Part shown: piece after piece, positions 8,421-16,967 of the stretch
Position numbering within the stretch: position 1 is the first letter of the stretch
Layout: each line of letters opens with the position of its first letter
NCBI GenBank assembly: GCA_965229715.1
Contig: CBDDJL010000004.1
Location: 958,917-1,022,916, forward strand
Source of the DNA: JAVJST01 sp965229715
Lineage (GTDB): Bacteria > Pseudomonadota > Alphaproteobacteria > Rhodospirillales > Casp-alpha2
DNA: 64,000 bases
Direction of reading: 5' to 3'
The notes under the pieces: model-generated
The model's input: the letters and a program-made list of their open reading frames with translations, nothing else
Database searches by the model: none
Told to the model about the DNA's origin: nothing
Position numbers and translations under genes: made by a program

Positions 8421-9395
8421 TCAGTTGATGAACGAGCGGTCGAGAACGTGATCCGCCGTCAAGCCTTCGACCTGAATCTTGTCGAAACCGCTCCAGATTG
8501 TGATCGCATCGCTTAGCGTCTTGTGCAGCACGCCGGGAGATCCGACGGTCCCGTACATTTCACGGTTTCGATCAAGATCGAGGTACTCGATTCCCGTGAC
8601 GACGGCCTCGAACTCCGCCGGATCATTCAACCAGCCACCGACGCCGTCAGCCATGATCTTATAGGCGTCCGCCGGATTGGACGCGAGGAAATCCAGCGCG
8701 CGTTGCCACGCTCGAACGAACCCCTTGAGTTCCGCGGCGTGCTTGTTCGCCGTTTCTTCCGTTACAGCAACAACATCGACAATAAGACCCGGTTTCTCCG
8801 CGCTGCTGATAAGAAGCTTCCCGTGAGATGCATTGGCGCCTTGCGTCAGATGCGGTTCCCACGTCACGGCGGCATCGACTTGGCCTGCGGTGAACGCCAC
8901 GCCTGCGTCCGTCGCCGTCATGTTCACCATTTCGATGTCGCCCTGGGTAAGGCCGGCTTCCAGCAACAAGGCATTGATGAAGAACTGCGAGACGGAACCT
9001 TCCTCGAAAGCGACGGTGCGGCCCTTCAGATCGCCGACGGTCGAAATATCCTTCTTCGATACCACGCCGTCGCCACCCTTCGAATTGTCGACAGCCAGAA
9101 TGTACTTCAAGGGCGTTCCGGGTTTCATGTAGACGGGAAACTCGTCTGCCGTCGAGGCGACAAGATCGACCTGTCCAGCCATCAACGCGCCCATCTTGAT
9201 CGGCGTGTTCTCCATGATCTGAAGTTCGAGATCGATTCCCTCTTCCTGGAAGTAGCCTTTTTCCTTGGCGATGTAGAATGGGCCGTAGCCGACCCAGGTC
9301 GAGTGCGCCAGCGTCAACGTTTCGGCAAGAGCGGCGGATGACAACGTGACCGCCGTGAAGATCGTGGCGAGTCCATACGTGAATTCGCGAAGCAT
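8421..9395 (-). CDS. NitT/TauT-type ABC transporter substrate-binding protein
   Basis: This 324-residue periplasmic binding protein has a Sec signal (about residues 1-24, ending SSAALAE). The mature N-terminus (LTLAHSTWVGYGPFYIAKEK) and the block GALMAGQVDLVAS are typical of NMT1/SsuA-type ligand binders. The ligand is unknown. The WVGYGPFYIAKEKGYF form is also seen in transporters associated with urea- and guanidine-type metabolism, which fits the cotranscribed ureohydrolase, but this is inference. I chose ATG 9395, preceded by GGGAGA, rather than an upstream in-frame start at 9443. It is the first gene of the unit, divergent from the LysR regulator. Confidence 0.9.
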   Translation of the reverse strand: MLREFTYGLATIFTAVTLSSAALAETLTLAHSTWVGYGPFYIAKEKGYFQEEGIDLELQIMENTPIKMGALMAGQVDLVASTADEFPVYMKPGTPLKYILAVDNSKGGDGVVSKKDISTVGDLKGRTVAFEEGSVSQFFINALLLEAGLTQGDIEMVNMTATDAGVAFTAGQVDAAVTWEPHLTQGANASHGKLLISSAEKPGLIVDVVAVTEETANKHAAELKGFVRAWQRALDFLASNPADAYKIMADGVGGWLNDPAEFEAVVTGIEYLDLDRNREMYGTVGSPGVLHKTLSDAITIWSGFDKIQVEGLTADHVLDRSFIN

Positions 9396-9579
9396 AGCTG
9401 TATCTCCCAAATGTTCCCCATAATCCGCTACCGATCCGGACAACCTTTGAACGATTCGATAACGGGATCGACGGTTCGTTTCGGCGTCGCGTCAGTGCGA
9501 CCCACCCGAACTTCTTCTCGGTTGGCGATTGTGCACTACCGTTCTTTATGTGAAGAATATAAAAGTAAGAATGTTTACA

Positions 9580-9593
9580 TTGATATTTATCAA
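9580..9593. promoter_or_regulatory. candidate LysR operator in the divergent promoter region
   Basis: TTGATA-TT-TATCAA is a perfect inverted repeat with a T-N12-A outline, close to the LysR box shape. It sits in an AT-rich stretch (about 9541-9600) of an otherwise GC-rich sequence, 16 bases before the LysR gene and about 185 bases upstream of the transporter gene. Confidence 0.5.
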
Positions 9594-9609
9594 TTTATTG
9601 GGATAGCCG

Positions 9610-10527
9610 ATGCCGTCTTTACAGGATGTCGATCTGCGTCTCATTCGGGTGTTCATGGCCGTCGCCAAAAACCGGGGGCTGTCCTCGGCCCAACAGGATC
9701 TGGGTGTCACTCAGGCAACGATCAGCAACCAGTTGTCGCAACTCGAACAGCGATTGGGCGTGCGTCTCTGCGAACGGGGCAGAAGCGGATTCTCGTTAAC
9801 TGACGAAGGACGCGCCGTTCTGGATGCTGCCCACAATCTTTTCCGATCAATCGATAATTTCCGGAGCATTGTGGACGCGGCGCGGGGGAAATTGACCGGC
9901 ACCGTGCATTTCGGAACAGTCGACGCCATGTGGTCCAATCCAAAGATTTCCCTGCACGAGGCGTTCCGGCATTTTTCAGAAAACGCGCCAAGCGTGGTGA
10001 TCCACACAGAGATCGCAGCACCGCAGGATCTGTTACAGGGACTGACGGAGGATCGTTATCAAGTGGTGCTTGCGCCGATACAGCAACCGAATACGAAAAT
10101 GCGTGAGACCCTGTTGTTCAGTGAGCGTCAATCCCTCTATTGCGGGTCGAAACACCCGCTTTTCGCTACGCCGGATACGGAGCTTGCACACTCAAACCTC
10201 AGCCATCTCGCATTTGCGGCGCGGACCTATGACACAGACCATACGGTTCACCATGCGGGCGGCATGAAGCCTTCTGCGCTCTCATCGCACATGGAGAGCA
10301 TCGCACTGTTGATAATGTCCGGGCAGTACGTCGGCTTTCTTCCTCGCCATTTTGCCCAGCAGTGGGTTGCCTGCGGAGAAATGCGCGAACTGATGGGTGA
10401 TAAGTACGCCTACGACGACACTTTCTATCTGATCTCACGAAAGAATGAGCGAAATCGTGCAGCCAATCTGATGTTCGAGAGTCTCAAACAACAGGGCGTG
10501 AATGCAAAGCCGCGTGAATCGCGTTAA
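9610..10527 (+). CDS. LysR-family transcriptional regulator
   Basis: This 305-residue regulator has an N-terminal winged helix-turn-helix (about residues 8-65: FMAVAKNRGLSSAQQDLGV, then ATISNQLSQLEQRLG) and a LysR substrate-binding domain (about 95-295). It is divergent from the ABC-dehydrogenase-ureohydrolase unit and probably controls it in response to the imported compound or a product. The start codon lacks a strong ribosome site. Its TAA overlaps the stop of convergent folC. Confidence 0.92.
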   Translation: MPSLQDVDLRLIRVFMAVAKNRGLSSAQQDLGVTQATISNQLSQLEQRLGVRLCERGRSGFSLTDEGRAVLDAAHNLFRSIDNFRSIVDAARGKLTGTVHFGTVDAMWSNPKISLHEAFRHFSENAPSVVIHTEIAAPQDLLQGLTEDRYQVVLAPIQQPNTKMRETLLFSERQSLYCGSKHPLFATPDTELAHSNLSHLAFAARTYDTDHTVHHAGGMKPSALSSHMESIALLIMSGQYVGFLPRHFAQQWVACGEMRELMGDKYAYDDTFYLISRKNERNRAANLMFESLKQQGVNAKPRESR

Positions 10528-11837
10528 CCGTTTTCCGCCAGAACGCAGCCCGCAAGATAGAGAGAGCCGCAAATCAGGACACGCGCTGGGCGGGTTTCGG
10601 TTTCGAGGATTGCCGCGAACGCGTCCTCTAAGGTGTTGGACACCGCAGCGGAAATGCCGAGCGCCAGGGCCTTGAGCGCGAGTTCCGAAGCCGACAAGGC
10701 ATTTTCCTCACCGGGGATAGTCAGGGTCCGGATCGAAGTCGCGGTGTCGGCGAGCGGTTCGAGAAAGGCGCCAGGATCCTTGCTGTTGAGCATCCCGAAC
10801 ACCAGATGAAGCGGCCGGTTGTCACCGGCGTCGCGCCACCTTCGCGTTTCCGCGGCGATAATCTCGGCGGCTGCCCCGTTGTGGCCGCCATCGAGCCAGA
10901 CCTCCCAGTCCGCCGGCACCTGATCGAGCAGCGGCCCCCGGTGAAGTCGCTGAAACCGCGCCGGCCATTGCGCGAGTCTGAGGCCGCGCGCCATCGCCTC
11001 GCCCGATATCTCGAACCCCGCCAGATGATCGAGGGCGACCGCGGCGGTGGCGGCGTTGCCGATCTGGTGTTCGCCGGGCAGGCACGGCTCTGGCAGATAG
11101 CGCTCCTCGCCGCCGCTCCGCACCGTGAACCCGCCTCGTTTTCGTTCAACCGTCCAGTCATTGCCCGCGACAATCAGCGGCGCGCCGATTGCCTCGGCGC
11201 GTGCCGCGATCGCGGCCAGCGCATCGTCGGATTGCTGCGATACGACACAGCGAACACCGGCCTTGAGAATGCCGGCCTTTTCGACGGCGATTTCGGGAAT
11301 CGTCTCGCCGAGGAATTGCTGGTGATCGAGCGAGATACCGGTGATCACCGTCATTGCCGGCCGGTCGATCATGTTGGTCGCGTCCAGCCGGCCGCCAAGC
11401 CCGGTTTCGAGAATCAGCACGTCCGCCGGCGTTCGCTTGAAGGCGAGAAATGCGGCAACCGTGGTGATCTCGAAAAATGTGATCGGCTCATCGCCGTTGA
11501 CCCGTTCACATTCCTCTAGCAGGGTGATCAAATCGTCTTCGGCGATCAACTCGCCGGCGAGACGAATGCGCTCATGGAACTTGACGAGGTGCGGCGAGGT
11601 ATAAACGTGAGCGCGGTAACCGGCCTCCTCCAGCGCCGCCCGCATGTAGGCGATGACAGAGCCTTTGCCGTTCGTGCCCGCGACATGAATGACCGGCGGC
11701 AGGTCGTTTTCCGGGTTCCCTAGCCTGTCGAGAAGCCGCTCGACACGCTCCAAGGTAAGGTCGATTACCTTGGGATGCAGGCTCATCAGCCGTTCGAGAA
11801 CGACGTCGCTTGATTTCGGGCTACTTCCGGTCGTCAT
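10524..11837 (-). CDS. folC: bifunctional folylpolyglutamate/dihydrofolate synthase
   Basis: This 437-residue Mur-ligase-type enzyme adds glutamate to dihydropteroate and to tetrahydrofolates using ATP. The P-loop is HVAGTNGKGSV (about residues 50-60). Further family blocks are ETGLGGRLDATN, ITGISLDHQQFLG and the C-terminal DGGHNGAAAE. I chose ATG 11837, which overlaps the accD stop by 17 bases, rather than the longer frame to 11942 whose extra N-terminus is Arg-rich shadow sequence. It is the last gene of the trp-accD-folC unit. Confidence 0.95.
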   Translation of the reverse strand: MTTGSSPKSSDVVLERLMSLHPKVIDLTLERVERLLDRLGNPENDLPPVIHVAGTNGKGSVIAYMRAALEEAGYRAHVYTSPHLVKFHERIRLAGELIAEDDLITLLEECERVNGDEPITFFEITTVAAFLAFKRTPADVLILETGLGGRLDATNMIDRPAMTVITGISLDHQQFLGETIPEIAVEKAGILKAGVRCVVSQQSDDALAAIAARAEAIGAPLIVAGNDWTVERKRGGFTVRSGGEERYLPEPCLPGEHQIGNAATAAVALDHLAGFEISGEAMARGLRLAQWPARFQRLHRGPLLDQVPADWEVWLDGGHNGAAAEIIAAETRRWRDAGDNRPLHLVFGMLNSKDPGAFLEPLADTATSIRTLTIPGEENALSASELALKALALGISAAVSNTLEDAFAAILETETRPARVLICGSLYLAGCVLAENG

Positions 11838-12768
11838 CCGCGGCCGAGTCCGACTTGCCGGCCTTTCCCTTGCGCGTCTTGTCCTTCTTGGCCTCGATGG
11901 CGAGAACGTCGGCCGACGGCTTCGGATGGCGCAGCAAACCAACGATGCGAATCAGCGCGTCGCGTAACTCGTCGCGCCGAACGACCATATCGAGCATGCC
12001 GTGGTCGAGCAGATATTCGGCCCGCTGGAACCCTTCGGGCAGGGTTTCACGGATCGTCTGCTCGATGACGCGCTGTCCGGCAAACCCGATGATCGCGCCG
12101 GGCTCGGCGATGGCGATGTCGCCGAGCATGGCGAACGAAGCGGAAACGCCGCCCGTCGTCGGATCGGCGAGCACCACGATATACGGCAGGCCCGCCTCCT
12201 TGACCTCTTCGACCGCAATGGTCGTGCGCGCGAGTTGCATCAGCGAGAGAATGCCCTCCTGCATGCGGGCCCCGCCCGATGCCGGAATGACGATCAACGG
12301 CGCATCCTGCACGACGGCGAGGTGCGCGGCGGCGATCAGGCCATCGCCGACGGCCATGCCCATGGAGCCGCCCATGAAATCGAAGTTGAGCGCCGCAATC
12401 ACCGTCTTGACGCCGCCGAGCGTGCCGTGCGCGACAAGGATCGCATCCTTTTCGCCCGACTTGGCCTGAGCTTCCTTCAGCCGGTCAGTGTATTTGCGGC
12501 GGTCACGGAACTTGAGCGGGTCGACGATCGGCTGCTTGAGTTCGATGGTCTTGTATTCGCCGTCATCGAACAGCAGCTCGAAACGTTTGCGCGCGCCGAT
12601 GCGCATGTGATGGCCGCAATGCTGGCACACGCTGAGATTTTTCTCGAGATCGCGATGGAAAATCATCTCCTCGCACGAGGGGCACTTGTGCCAGAGATGA
12701 TCCGGGACTTCCTTCTGGCCGACCAGTTCCCGAAGTTTGGGTCTGACCCAGTTCTTAAGCCAGTTCAT
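11821..12768 (-). CDS. accD: acetyl-CoA carboxylase carboxyltransferase subunit beta
   Basis: This 315-residue subunit, with AccA, transfers the carboxyl group from biotin to acetyl-CoA, the first step of fatty-acid synthesis. The N-terminal zinc ribbon is CPSC then CQHC (about residues 29-51). The crotonase-like core has FDFMGGSMGMAVG and PASGGARMQEG (about 164-174). The C-terminus is a charged Lys/Asp tail without known function. It is cytoplasmic. Gene order trpA-accD-folC is standard in alphaproteobacteria. Confidence 0.97.
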   Translation of the reverse strand: MNWLKNWVRPKLRELVGQKEVPDHLWHKCPSCEEMIFHRDLEKNLSVCQHCGHHMRIGARKRFELLFDDGEYKTIELKQPIVDPLKFRDRRKYTDRLKEAQAKSGEKDAILVAHGTLGGVKTVIAALNFDFMGGSMGMAVGDGLIAAAHLAVVQDAPLIVIPASGGARMQEGILSLMQLARTTIAVEEVKEAGLPYIVVLADPTTGGVSASFAMLGDIAIAEPGAIIGFAGQRVIEQTIRETLPEGFQRAEYLLDHGMLDMVVRRDELRDALIRIVGLLRHPKPSADVLAIEAKKDKTRKGKAGKSDSAADDDRK

Positions 12769-12774
12769 GCGATG

Positions 12775-13623
12775 CTACTCCGCCGCGCCACGTTTGCCCG
12801 CGCCGCGAACGCCGCCGGCGAGCTCCCGGACGAAGTCTAGCACCTTTGCCGCCGTTCCGGCCAACGGCCGCGCCTCAGCGTCCAGGTTATCGGCGATCAC
12901 GTTGACGACCGCTGAACCGACCACCGCCGCATCCGCCATATCGGCGACTTCGGCAACCTGTTCCGGCGTCTTGATGCCGAAACCGACGGCTAGCGGCAGC
13001 TCGGTCGCCCGGCGCAGCCGCTCGACATGCCCGGCAACCGCGCCCATGTCGGCCGAGCGCGTCCCGGTGATGCCGGTGATCGAGACGAAATAGACGAAGC
13101 CCGAGGCATGCTCGACGACGCGCGGCAGGCGTTCGTCCGTTGTCGTCGGCGCCGTCAGATAAATGAAGTTTAGCCCTGCCTCGACAGCCGGCAGGCACAG
13201 TTCGCCCTCTTCTTCCGGTGGCATGTCGACGACGATGAGGCCATCGACGCCGGCATCCCTCGCGTCCGCAAGGAACGCCTCAACGCCATAGGAGTAGATC
13301 GGGTTGTAGTAGCCCATCAACACGATCGGTGTGGCGTCATCCTTGCCGCGGAACTCGCTGACCAGGGCCAGCGTGTCTTTCATGGTATGGCCGTTCTTCA
13401 GCGCGCGTTGCGACGATGCCTGGATCGCCGGCCCATCGGCCATGGGATCCGAAAACGGCATGCCGATTTCGATGATGTCGGCGCCGGCTTCCGGCAAGCC
13501 CATGAGAATCTCTTTCGACGTCGCCAAATCCGGGTCGCCCGCGGTGACGAAAATCACCAGCCCGCCGCGTCCGGCTTCCTTCAGCTCGGCAAAACGGCGG
13601 TCGATGCGTGTCTGTTCGCCCAT
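12775..13623 (-). CDS. trpA: tryptophan synthase alpha chain
   Basis: This 282-residue TIM barrel cleaves indole-3-glycerol phosphate to indole and glyceraldehyde-3-phosphate and passes indole to TrpB. Catalytic Glu and Asp lie in IIEIGMPFSDPMADGP (about residues 50-65) and in the VDMPPEEEGEL loop; phosphate binding is in VGFGIKTPEQV (about 216-226). The Ala-rich C-terminus is slightly longer than usual. The start lies nine bases after trpB ends, so the two are cotranscribed. Confidence 0.97.
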   Translation of the reverse strand: MGEQTRIDRRFAELKEAGRGGLVIFVTAGDPDLATSKEILMGLPEAGADIIEIGMPFSDPMADGPAIQASSQRALKNGHTMKDTLALVSEFRGKDDATPIVLMGYYNPIYSYGVEAFLADARDAGVDGLIVVDMPPEEEGELCLPAVEAGLNFIYLTAPTTTDERLPRVVEHASGFVYFVSITGITGTRSADMGAVAGHVERLRRATELPLAVGFGIKTPEQVAEVADMADAAVVGSAVVNVIADNLDAEARPLAGTAAKVLDFVRELAGGVRGAGKRGAAE

Positions 13624-13632
13624 CGCCGCCTC

Positions 13633-14844
13633 CTAGAGCTCGACACCGAGGTGCTTGGCGACGGAGAACACGTCCTTGTCGCCACGACCGCAGAGATTCA
13701 TCACCAGCAGGTGGTCCTTCGGCAGGTCCGGCGCGACCTTCTGCACATGGGCCAGGGCATGGGCCGGTTCCAGCGCCGGAATGATGCCTTCCAGCCGGGT
13801 GCAAAGCTGGAACGCGTCGAGCGCTTCCTTGTCGGTGACCGAGACGTATTCGACGCGGCCGGATTCCTTCAGCCACGAATGCTCTGGCCCGATACCCGGA
13901 TAATCGAGGCCGGCGGAAATCGAGTAACCGTCCTTGATCTGACCGTCGTCGGTTTGCAGCAGATAAGTCCGGTTGCCGTGTAACACGCCCGGCCGTCCGC
14001 CGTTGAGCGATGCGCAGTGCTCTCCGGTTTCGATACCGTGGCCTGCCGCCTCGACGCCGACGATGTTGACGCCTTCGTCGTCGAGGAACGGGTGGAAAAG
14101 GCCCATGGCGTTGGAGCCGCCGCCGATGCAGGCAACCAGCGTATCCGGCAGCCGGCCCTCGGCTTCGTTCAGCTGCTCGCGGACCTCGTCGCCGATGACG
14201 CACTGGAAATCGCGCACCATGGTCGGATAGGGGTGCGGTCCGGCGACCGTGCCGATCAGATAATAGGTGTCCTCGACATTGGCGACCCAATCGCGCAGAG
14301 CCTCGTTCATCGCATCCTTGAGCGTGCCGGTGCCGCTGGTGACCGGAATGACTTCCGCGCCGAGGAGCTTCATGCGGAACACGTTCGGCGCCTGACGCTC
14401 GACATCGGTCTCGCCCATGTAGACGACACACTGAAGACCGAACAGGGCGCACACCGTCGCCGTCGCAACGCCGTGCTGACCGGCGCCGGTCTCGGCAATG
14501 ATGCGCTTCTTGCCCATGCGCCGGGCGACCAAAATCTGACCCATGGTCGAATTGATCTTGTGCGCGCCGGTGTGGTTGAGCTCGTCGCGCTTGAAGTAGA
14601 TTTTCGCGCCGCCGAGTTCCTCGGTCATGCGCTTCGCGAAATAGAGCGGACTTGGCCGGCCGACATAGTGTTTGAGGTAGTAGTCGAGTTCGTCTCGGAA
14701 GCTCTCGTCGACGCGCGCCGCCTCATAGGCCTTTTCGACCTCGAGGATCAGCGGCATCAGCGTTTCCGCGACGTAACGACCGCCGAAAATACCGAAATGG
14801 CCCGCCTCGTCGGCGCCGCCGCGATAGGTATTCAGTTTGTTCAT
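13633..14844 (-). CDS. trpB: tryptophan synthase beta chain
   Basis: This 403-residue PLP enzyme condenses indole with serine to make tryptophan in complex with TrpA. The cofactor lysine is in NHTGAHKINS (about residues 85-94). The phosphate-binding loop is GGGSNAMG (about 234-241), and AETGAGQHGVA is present. Length is normal for the TrpB1 type. Confidence 0.98.
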   Translation of the reverse strand: MNKLNTYRGGADEAGHFGIFGGRYVAETLMPLILEVEKAYEAARVDESFRDELDYYLKHYVGRPSPLYFAKRMTEELGGAKIYFKRDELNHTGAHKINSTMGQILVARRMGKKRIIAETGAGQHGVATATVCALFGLQCVVYMGETDVERQAPNVFRMKLLGAEVIPVTSGTGTLKDAMNEALRDWVANVEDTYYLIGTVAGPHPYPTMVRDFQCVIGDEVREQLNEAEGRLPDTLVACIGGGSNAMGLFHPFLDDEGVNIVGVEAAGHGIETGEHCASLNGGRPGVLHGNRTYLLQTDDGQIKDGYSISAGLDYPGIGPEHSWLKESGRVEYVSVTDKEALDAFQLCTRLEGIIPALEPAHALAHVQKVAPDLPKDHLLVMNLCGRGDKDVFSVAKHLGVEL

Positions 14845-14919
14845 CTCGCATCAGAACCCTGTTTTGCGGGCCATGGTGATATCGCAGAATCCCTTGGATT
14901 TACAGCACGAATTACGTGT

Positions 14920-15561
14920 TCACGCGCCCTTCGCCGCGGCGATAAAGGCGTGAATCGCATCGATATCCTTGTTCCCGGGCGTGCTTTCGACGCCCGACGC
15001 GACGTCAACGGCAGCTGCCCCTGAAACCCGGATTGCATCCACCACATTGCCGGGCGTGAGCCCGCCGGCCAGCATCCACGGCAACGGCGGCGTCCAGTCC
15101 TGCAGGATCGCCCAGTCGAAGGCGATGGCATTGCCGCCCGGCCGGTCGGCGTCCTTCGGCGGCTTGGTATCGAGCAGCAAGCGGTCGGCGGCGCCGGCAA
15201 AGCCATCGGCGGTGGCAAGATCGGCCACCTCGCCGATACCGATCACCTTCATGATGGGCAAACCGAAACGGTCACGGATTTCGATGGCGCGCTCCGGCGT
15301 TTCATGACCGTGCAACTGGAGCATATCGAGCGGCGCAACCGCGAGGACAGCTTCCAGCATATCGTCATCCGGTTCGACGAACAGGCCGACCTTGACGACC
15401 GCCGCCGGCACGTGCCGGGCGAGGTCGCCGACGGTATCCGGCGCGACATAGCGCGGCGAACGCGCGAAGAAATTAAAGCCGACCATGTCGGCGCCGGCAT
15501 CGACGGCGGCGTCGATGGTTTCGGCGCTCGAAAGACCGCAAATCTTGACCTGAACTGTCAT
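14920..15561 (-). CDS. trpF: phosphoribosylanthranilate isomerase
   Basis: This 213-residue TIM barrel carries out the Amadori rearrangement of phosphoribosylanthranilate in tryptophan synthesis. The catalytic cysteine is in VKICGLSS near the N-terminus. LQLHGHE, LLLDTKP and the phosphate-binding LAGGLTPGNV and DVASGVES blocks follow in order. ATG 15561 is chosen; the frame to 15615 adds only a basic extension that overlaps the pyrF end. It is cytoplasmic, first of the trpF-trpB-trpA-accD-folC series. Confidence 0.96.
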   Translation of the reverse strand: MTVQVKICGLSSAETIDAAVDAGADMVGFNFFARSPRYVAPDTVGDLARHVPAAVVKVGLFVEPDDDMLEAVLAVAPLDMLQLHGHETPERAIEIRDRFGLPIMKVIGIGEVADLATADGFAGAADRLLLDTKPPKDADRPGGNAIAFDWAILQDWTPPLPWMLAGGLTPGNVVDAIRVSGAAAVDVASGVESTPGNKDIDAIHAFIAAAKGA

Positions 15562-15571
15562 TGCATTCCGC

Positions 15572-16279
15572 TCAGCTTGCGTCGGCGAGCTCGTCGGCGA
15601 TGCGTTTCGCCGCATCCGCCGGTTTGTCCGCCGCCGTGATCGGGCGTCCGATCACCAGATAGTCGGCGCCGAGGTGAACCGCCTCCGCCGGCGTGACGAC
15701 ACGCTTCTGGTCGCCGGTCGCCGCCCAGGCGGGCCGGATACCGGGCGTGACGATTTTGAAATCCTTACCGCAGGCGCCCCGTAACCGCATGATTTCATGC
15801 GCCGAACACACCACACCGTCGAGACCACTGTCGCGCGCCAGAACCGCGAGCCGGGTGACCTGTTCGACGACGTCGTCATGAACGCCCGTCGCGTCCAGAT
15901 CACTGCGGTCGAGCGATGTCAGCACCGTGACCGCAATGACCATTGGCCGCTTGTCCCCGGCCTCGGCCGCCGCATCGCGCGCGGCCTCGAGCATCGTCCG
16001 CCCGCCCGCCGCATGAACGTTGAGAATGGCCGGTCCGAGCCCCAGCGCGGAACGCACGGCGCCGGCGACGGTGTTCGGAATGTCGTGAAACTTGAGATCG
16101 AGGAACACCGGCATGCCTTCGGCGCCGATCCGGCGGACACCTTCCGGGCCGTTGGCTGTGAAGAACTCCTTGCCGACCTTGACGCCGCCGACCAATCCGT
16201 CCAGATCGCGGGCGAGCGCCACGGCACCCTCCAGGTCCGGCGTATCGATCGCGACGAAAATGCGGTCGGTCGGTTTCAT
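15572..16279 (-). CDS. pyrF: orotidine 5'-phosphate decarboxylase
   Basis: This 235-residue enzyme forms UMP from OMP in pyrimidine synthesis. The active-site Lys-Asp network is in FLDLKFHDIPNT (about residues 61-72). The N-terminal FVAIDTPD and the C-terminal IRPAWAATGDQKRVVTP and IGRPIT phosphate-gripping parts are present. Start ATG 16279 fits homologue length; an ATG five codons upstream is possible. It ends ten bases before trpF, so the two are probably cotranscribed. Confidence 0.96.
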   Translation of the reverse strand: MKPTDRIFVAIDTPDLEGAVALARDLDGLVGGVKVGKEFFTANGPEGVRRIGAEGMPVFLDLKFHDIPNTVAGAVRSALGLGPAILNVHAAGGRTMLEAARDAAAEAGDKRPMVIAVTVLTSLDRSDLDATGVHDDVVEQVTRLAVLARDSGLDGVVCSAHEIMRLRGACGKDFKIVTPGIRPAWAATGDQKRVVTPAEAVHLGADYLVIGRPITAADKPADAAKRIADELADAS

Positions 16280-16360
16280 ATCGTTTCTGCCCATCTTTCC
16301 CGGCTTGCCCGGGAGACGAATCCGTCTATCAGGGTTATACGATCAAGACGGCCGAACCGC

Positions 16361-16487
16361 TAGAGCGCGATCGTTTCGGGTTGAATCATTTCGTGATTAA
16401 CCTGAAACGTGAATCGCCCTCTATTTCATATAATTAGGGGCTGATTCACCGCTTAGATTGGTTCAATCTAAGCGGATCGGACCCTGG
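16361..16487. repeat. multi-hairpin intergenic repeat, copy 1
   Basis: The layout is hairpin 1 at 16372-16409 (CGTTTC arm, GAAACG return), GTGAATC at 16409-16415, a 27-base spacer containing ATTTCATATA, GATTCAC at 16443-16449 pairing with GTGAATC, then a perfect 12-bp hairpin at 16449-16475 with loop GTT, ending ATCGGACCCTGG. The same layout recurs at 43488-43613 and 55900-56033, and in part at 25091-25166, with different but still paired stem bases. It lies between lapA and pyrF. Confidence 0.85.
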
Positions 16488-16515
16488 TTTTTGACGATTC
16501 CGGCTGACGACACGT

Positions 16516-16908
16516 TCAGGCGGCAGGATTGTTCGGCAATGCTTTGGTCTCGTCATTGCCGGCGTCATCACCGATGACAGCGCGCGCCGCTTCGCGATTA
16601 CGCTCGCGTTCCTGTTTCTCGAACTCGGCGATCTGTTCCTTGAGCCGGCGGTTTTCTGCCGCCAGTTCCTGACTCTGCCGTGTTTTCTGCCGCGCCTTCA
16701 GACGCGTCGCACCTGCCGCGGACCACGCGGCGACGCCGCCCCAGACGACACCGACGAGCGTGCCGCCGAAGATCACGCTGAACAGCGGAAGATCGATTTC
16801 GTAAGGCAAGGGCCAGAGATTGAGGGTCGTCATCCCGCGATTCACAACCGCAAAAACGATAATCAATGCGGCAACGGGAAGTAGGACGATCCAGGTGAGC
16901 AGTTTCAC
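16516..16908 (-). CDS. LapA domain (DUF1049) membrane protein
   Basis: This 130-residue inner-membrane protein has two N-terminal helices (about residues 5-22 and 42-65) with the LapA-family inter-helix segment VNRGMTTLNLWPLPYEIDLPL. A Gln/Glu/Arg-rich coiled coil (about 72-112) and a short low-complexity tail follow. E. coli LapA works with LapB in control of LPS synthesis through LpxC turnover. No lapB is visible here, so the role is by family only. It lies in the usual place after ihfB. Confidence 0.85.
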   Translation of the reverse strand: MKLLTWIVLLPVAALIIVFAVVNRGMTTLNLWPLPYEIDLPLFSVIFGGTLVGVVWGGVAAWSAAGATRLKARQKTRQSQELAAENRRLKEQIAEFEKQERERNREAARAVIGDDAGNDETKALPNNPAA

Positions 16909-16967
16909 GCCATGGTCCAGTCAATTAATCGGTTCAAAAGCCGGCGCCGCGCCGCCGTCGCGCGCGC

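Noticed and set aside
9396..9609. Guanidine-type riboswitch upstream of the importer/ureohydrolase unit
   Set aside because: The region is AT-rich and I could not find the conserved paired core of known guanidine riboswitches; the LysR gene is a sufficient regulator.
14845..14919. Possible trp attenuator or leader peptide before trpB
   Set aside because: No run of Trp codons, no alternative hairpins and no T-tract in the 75-base gap between trpF and trpB.
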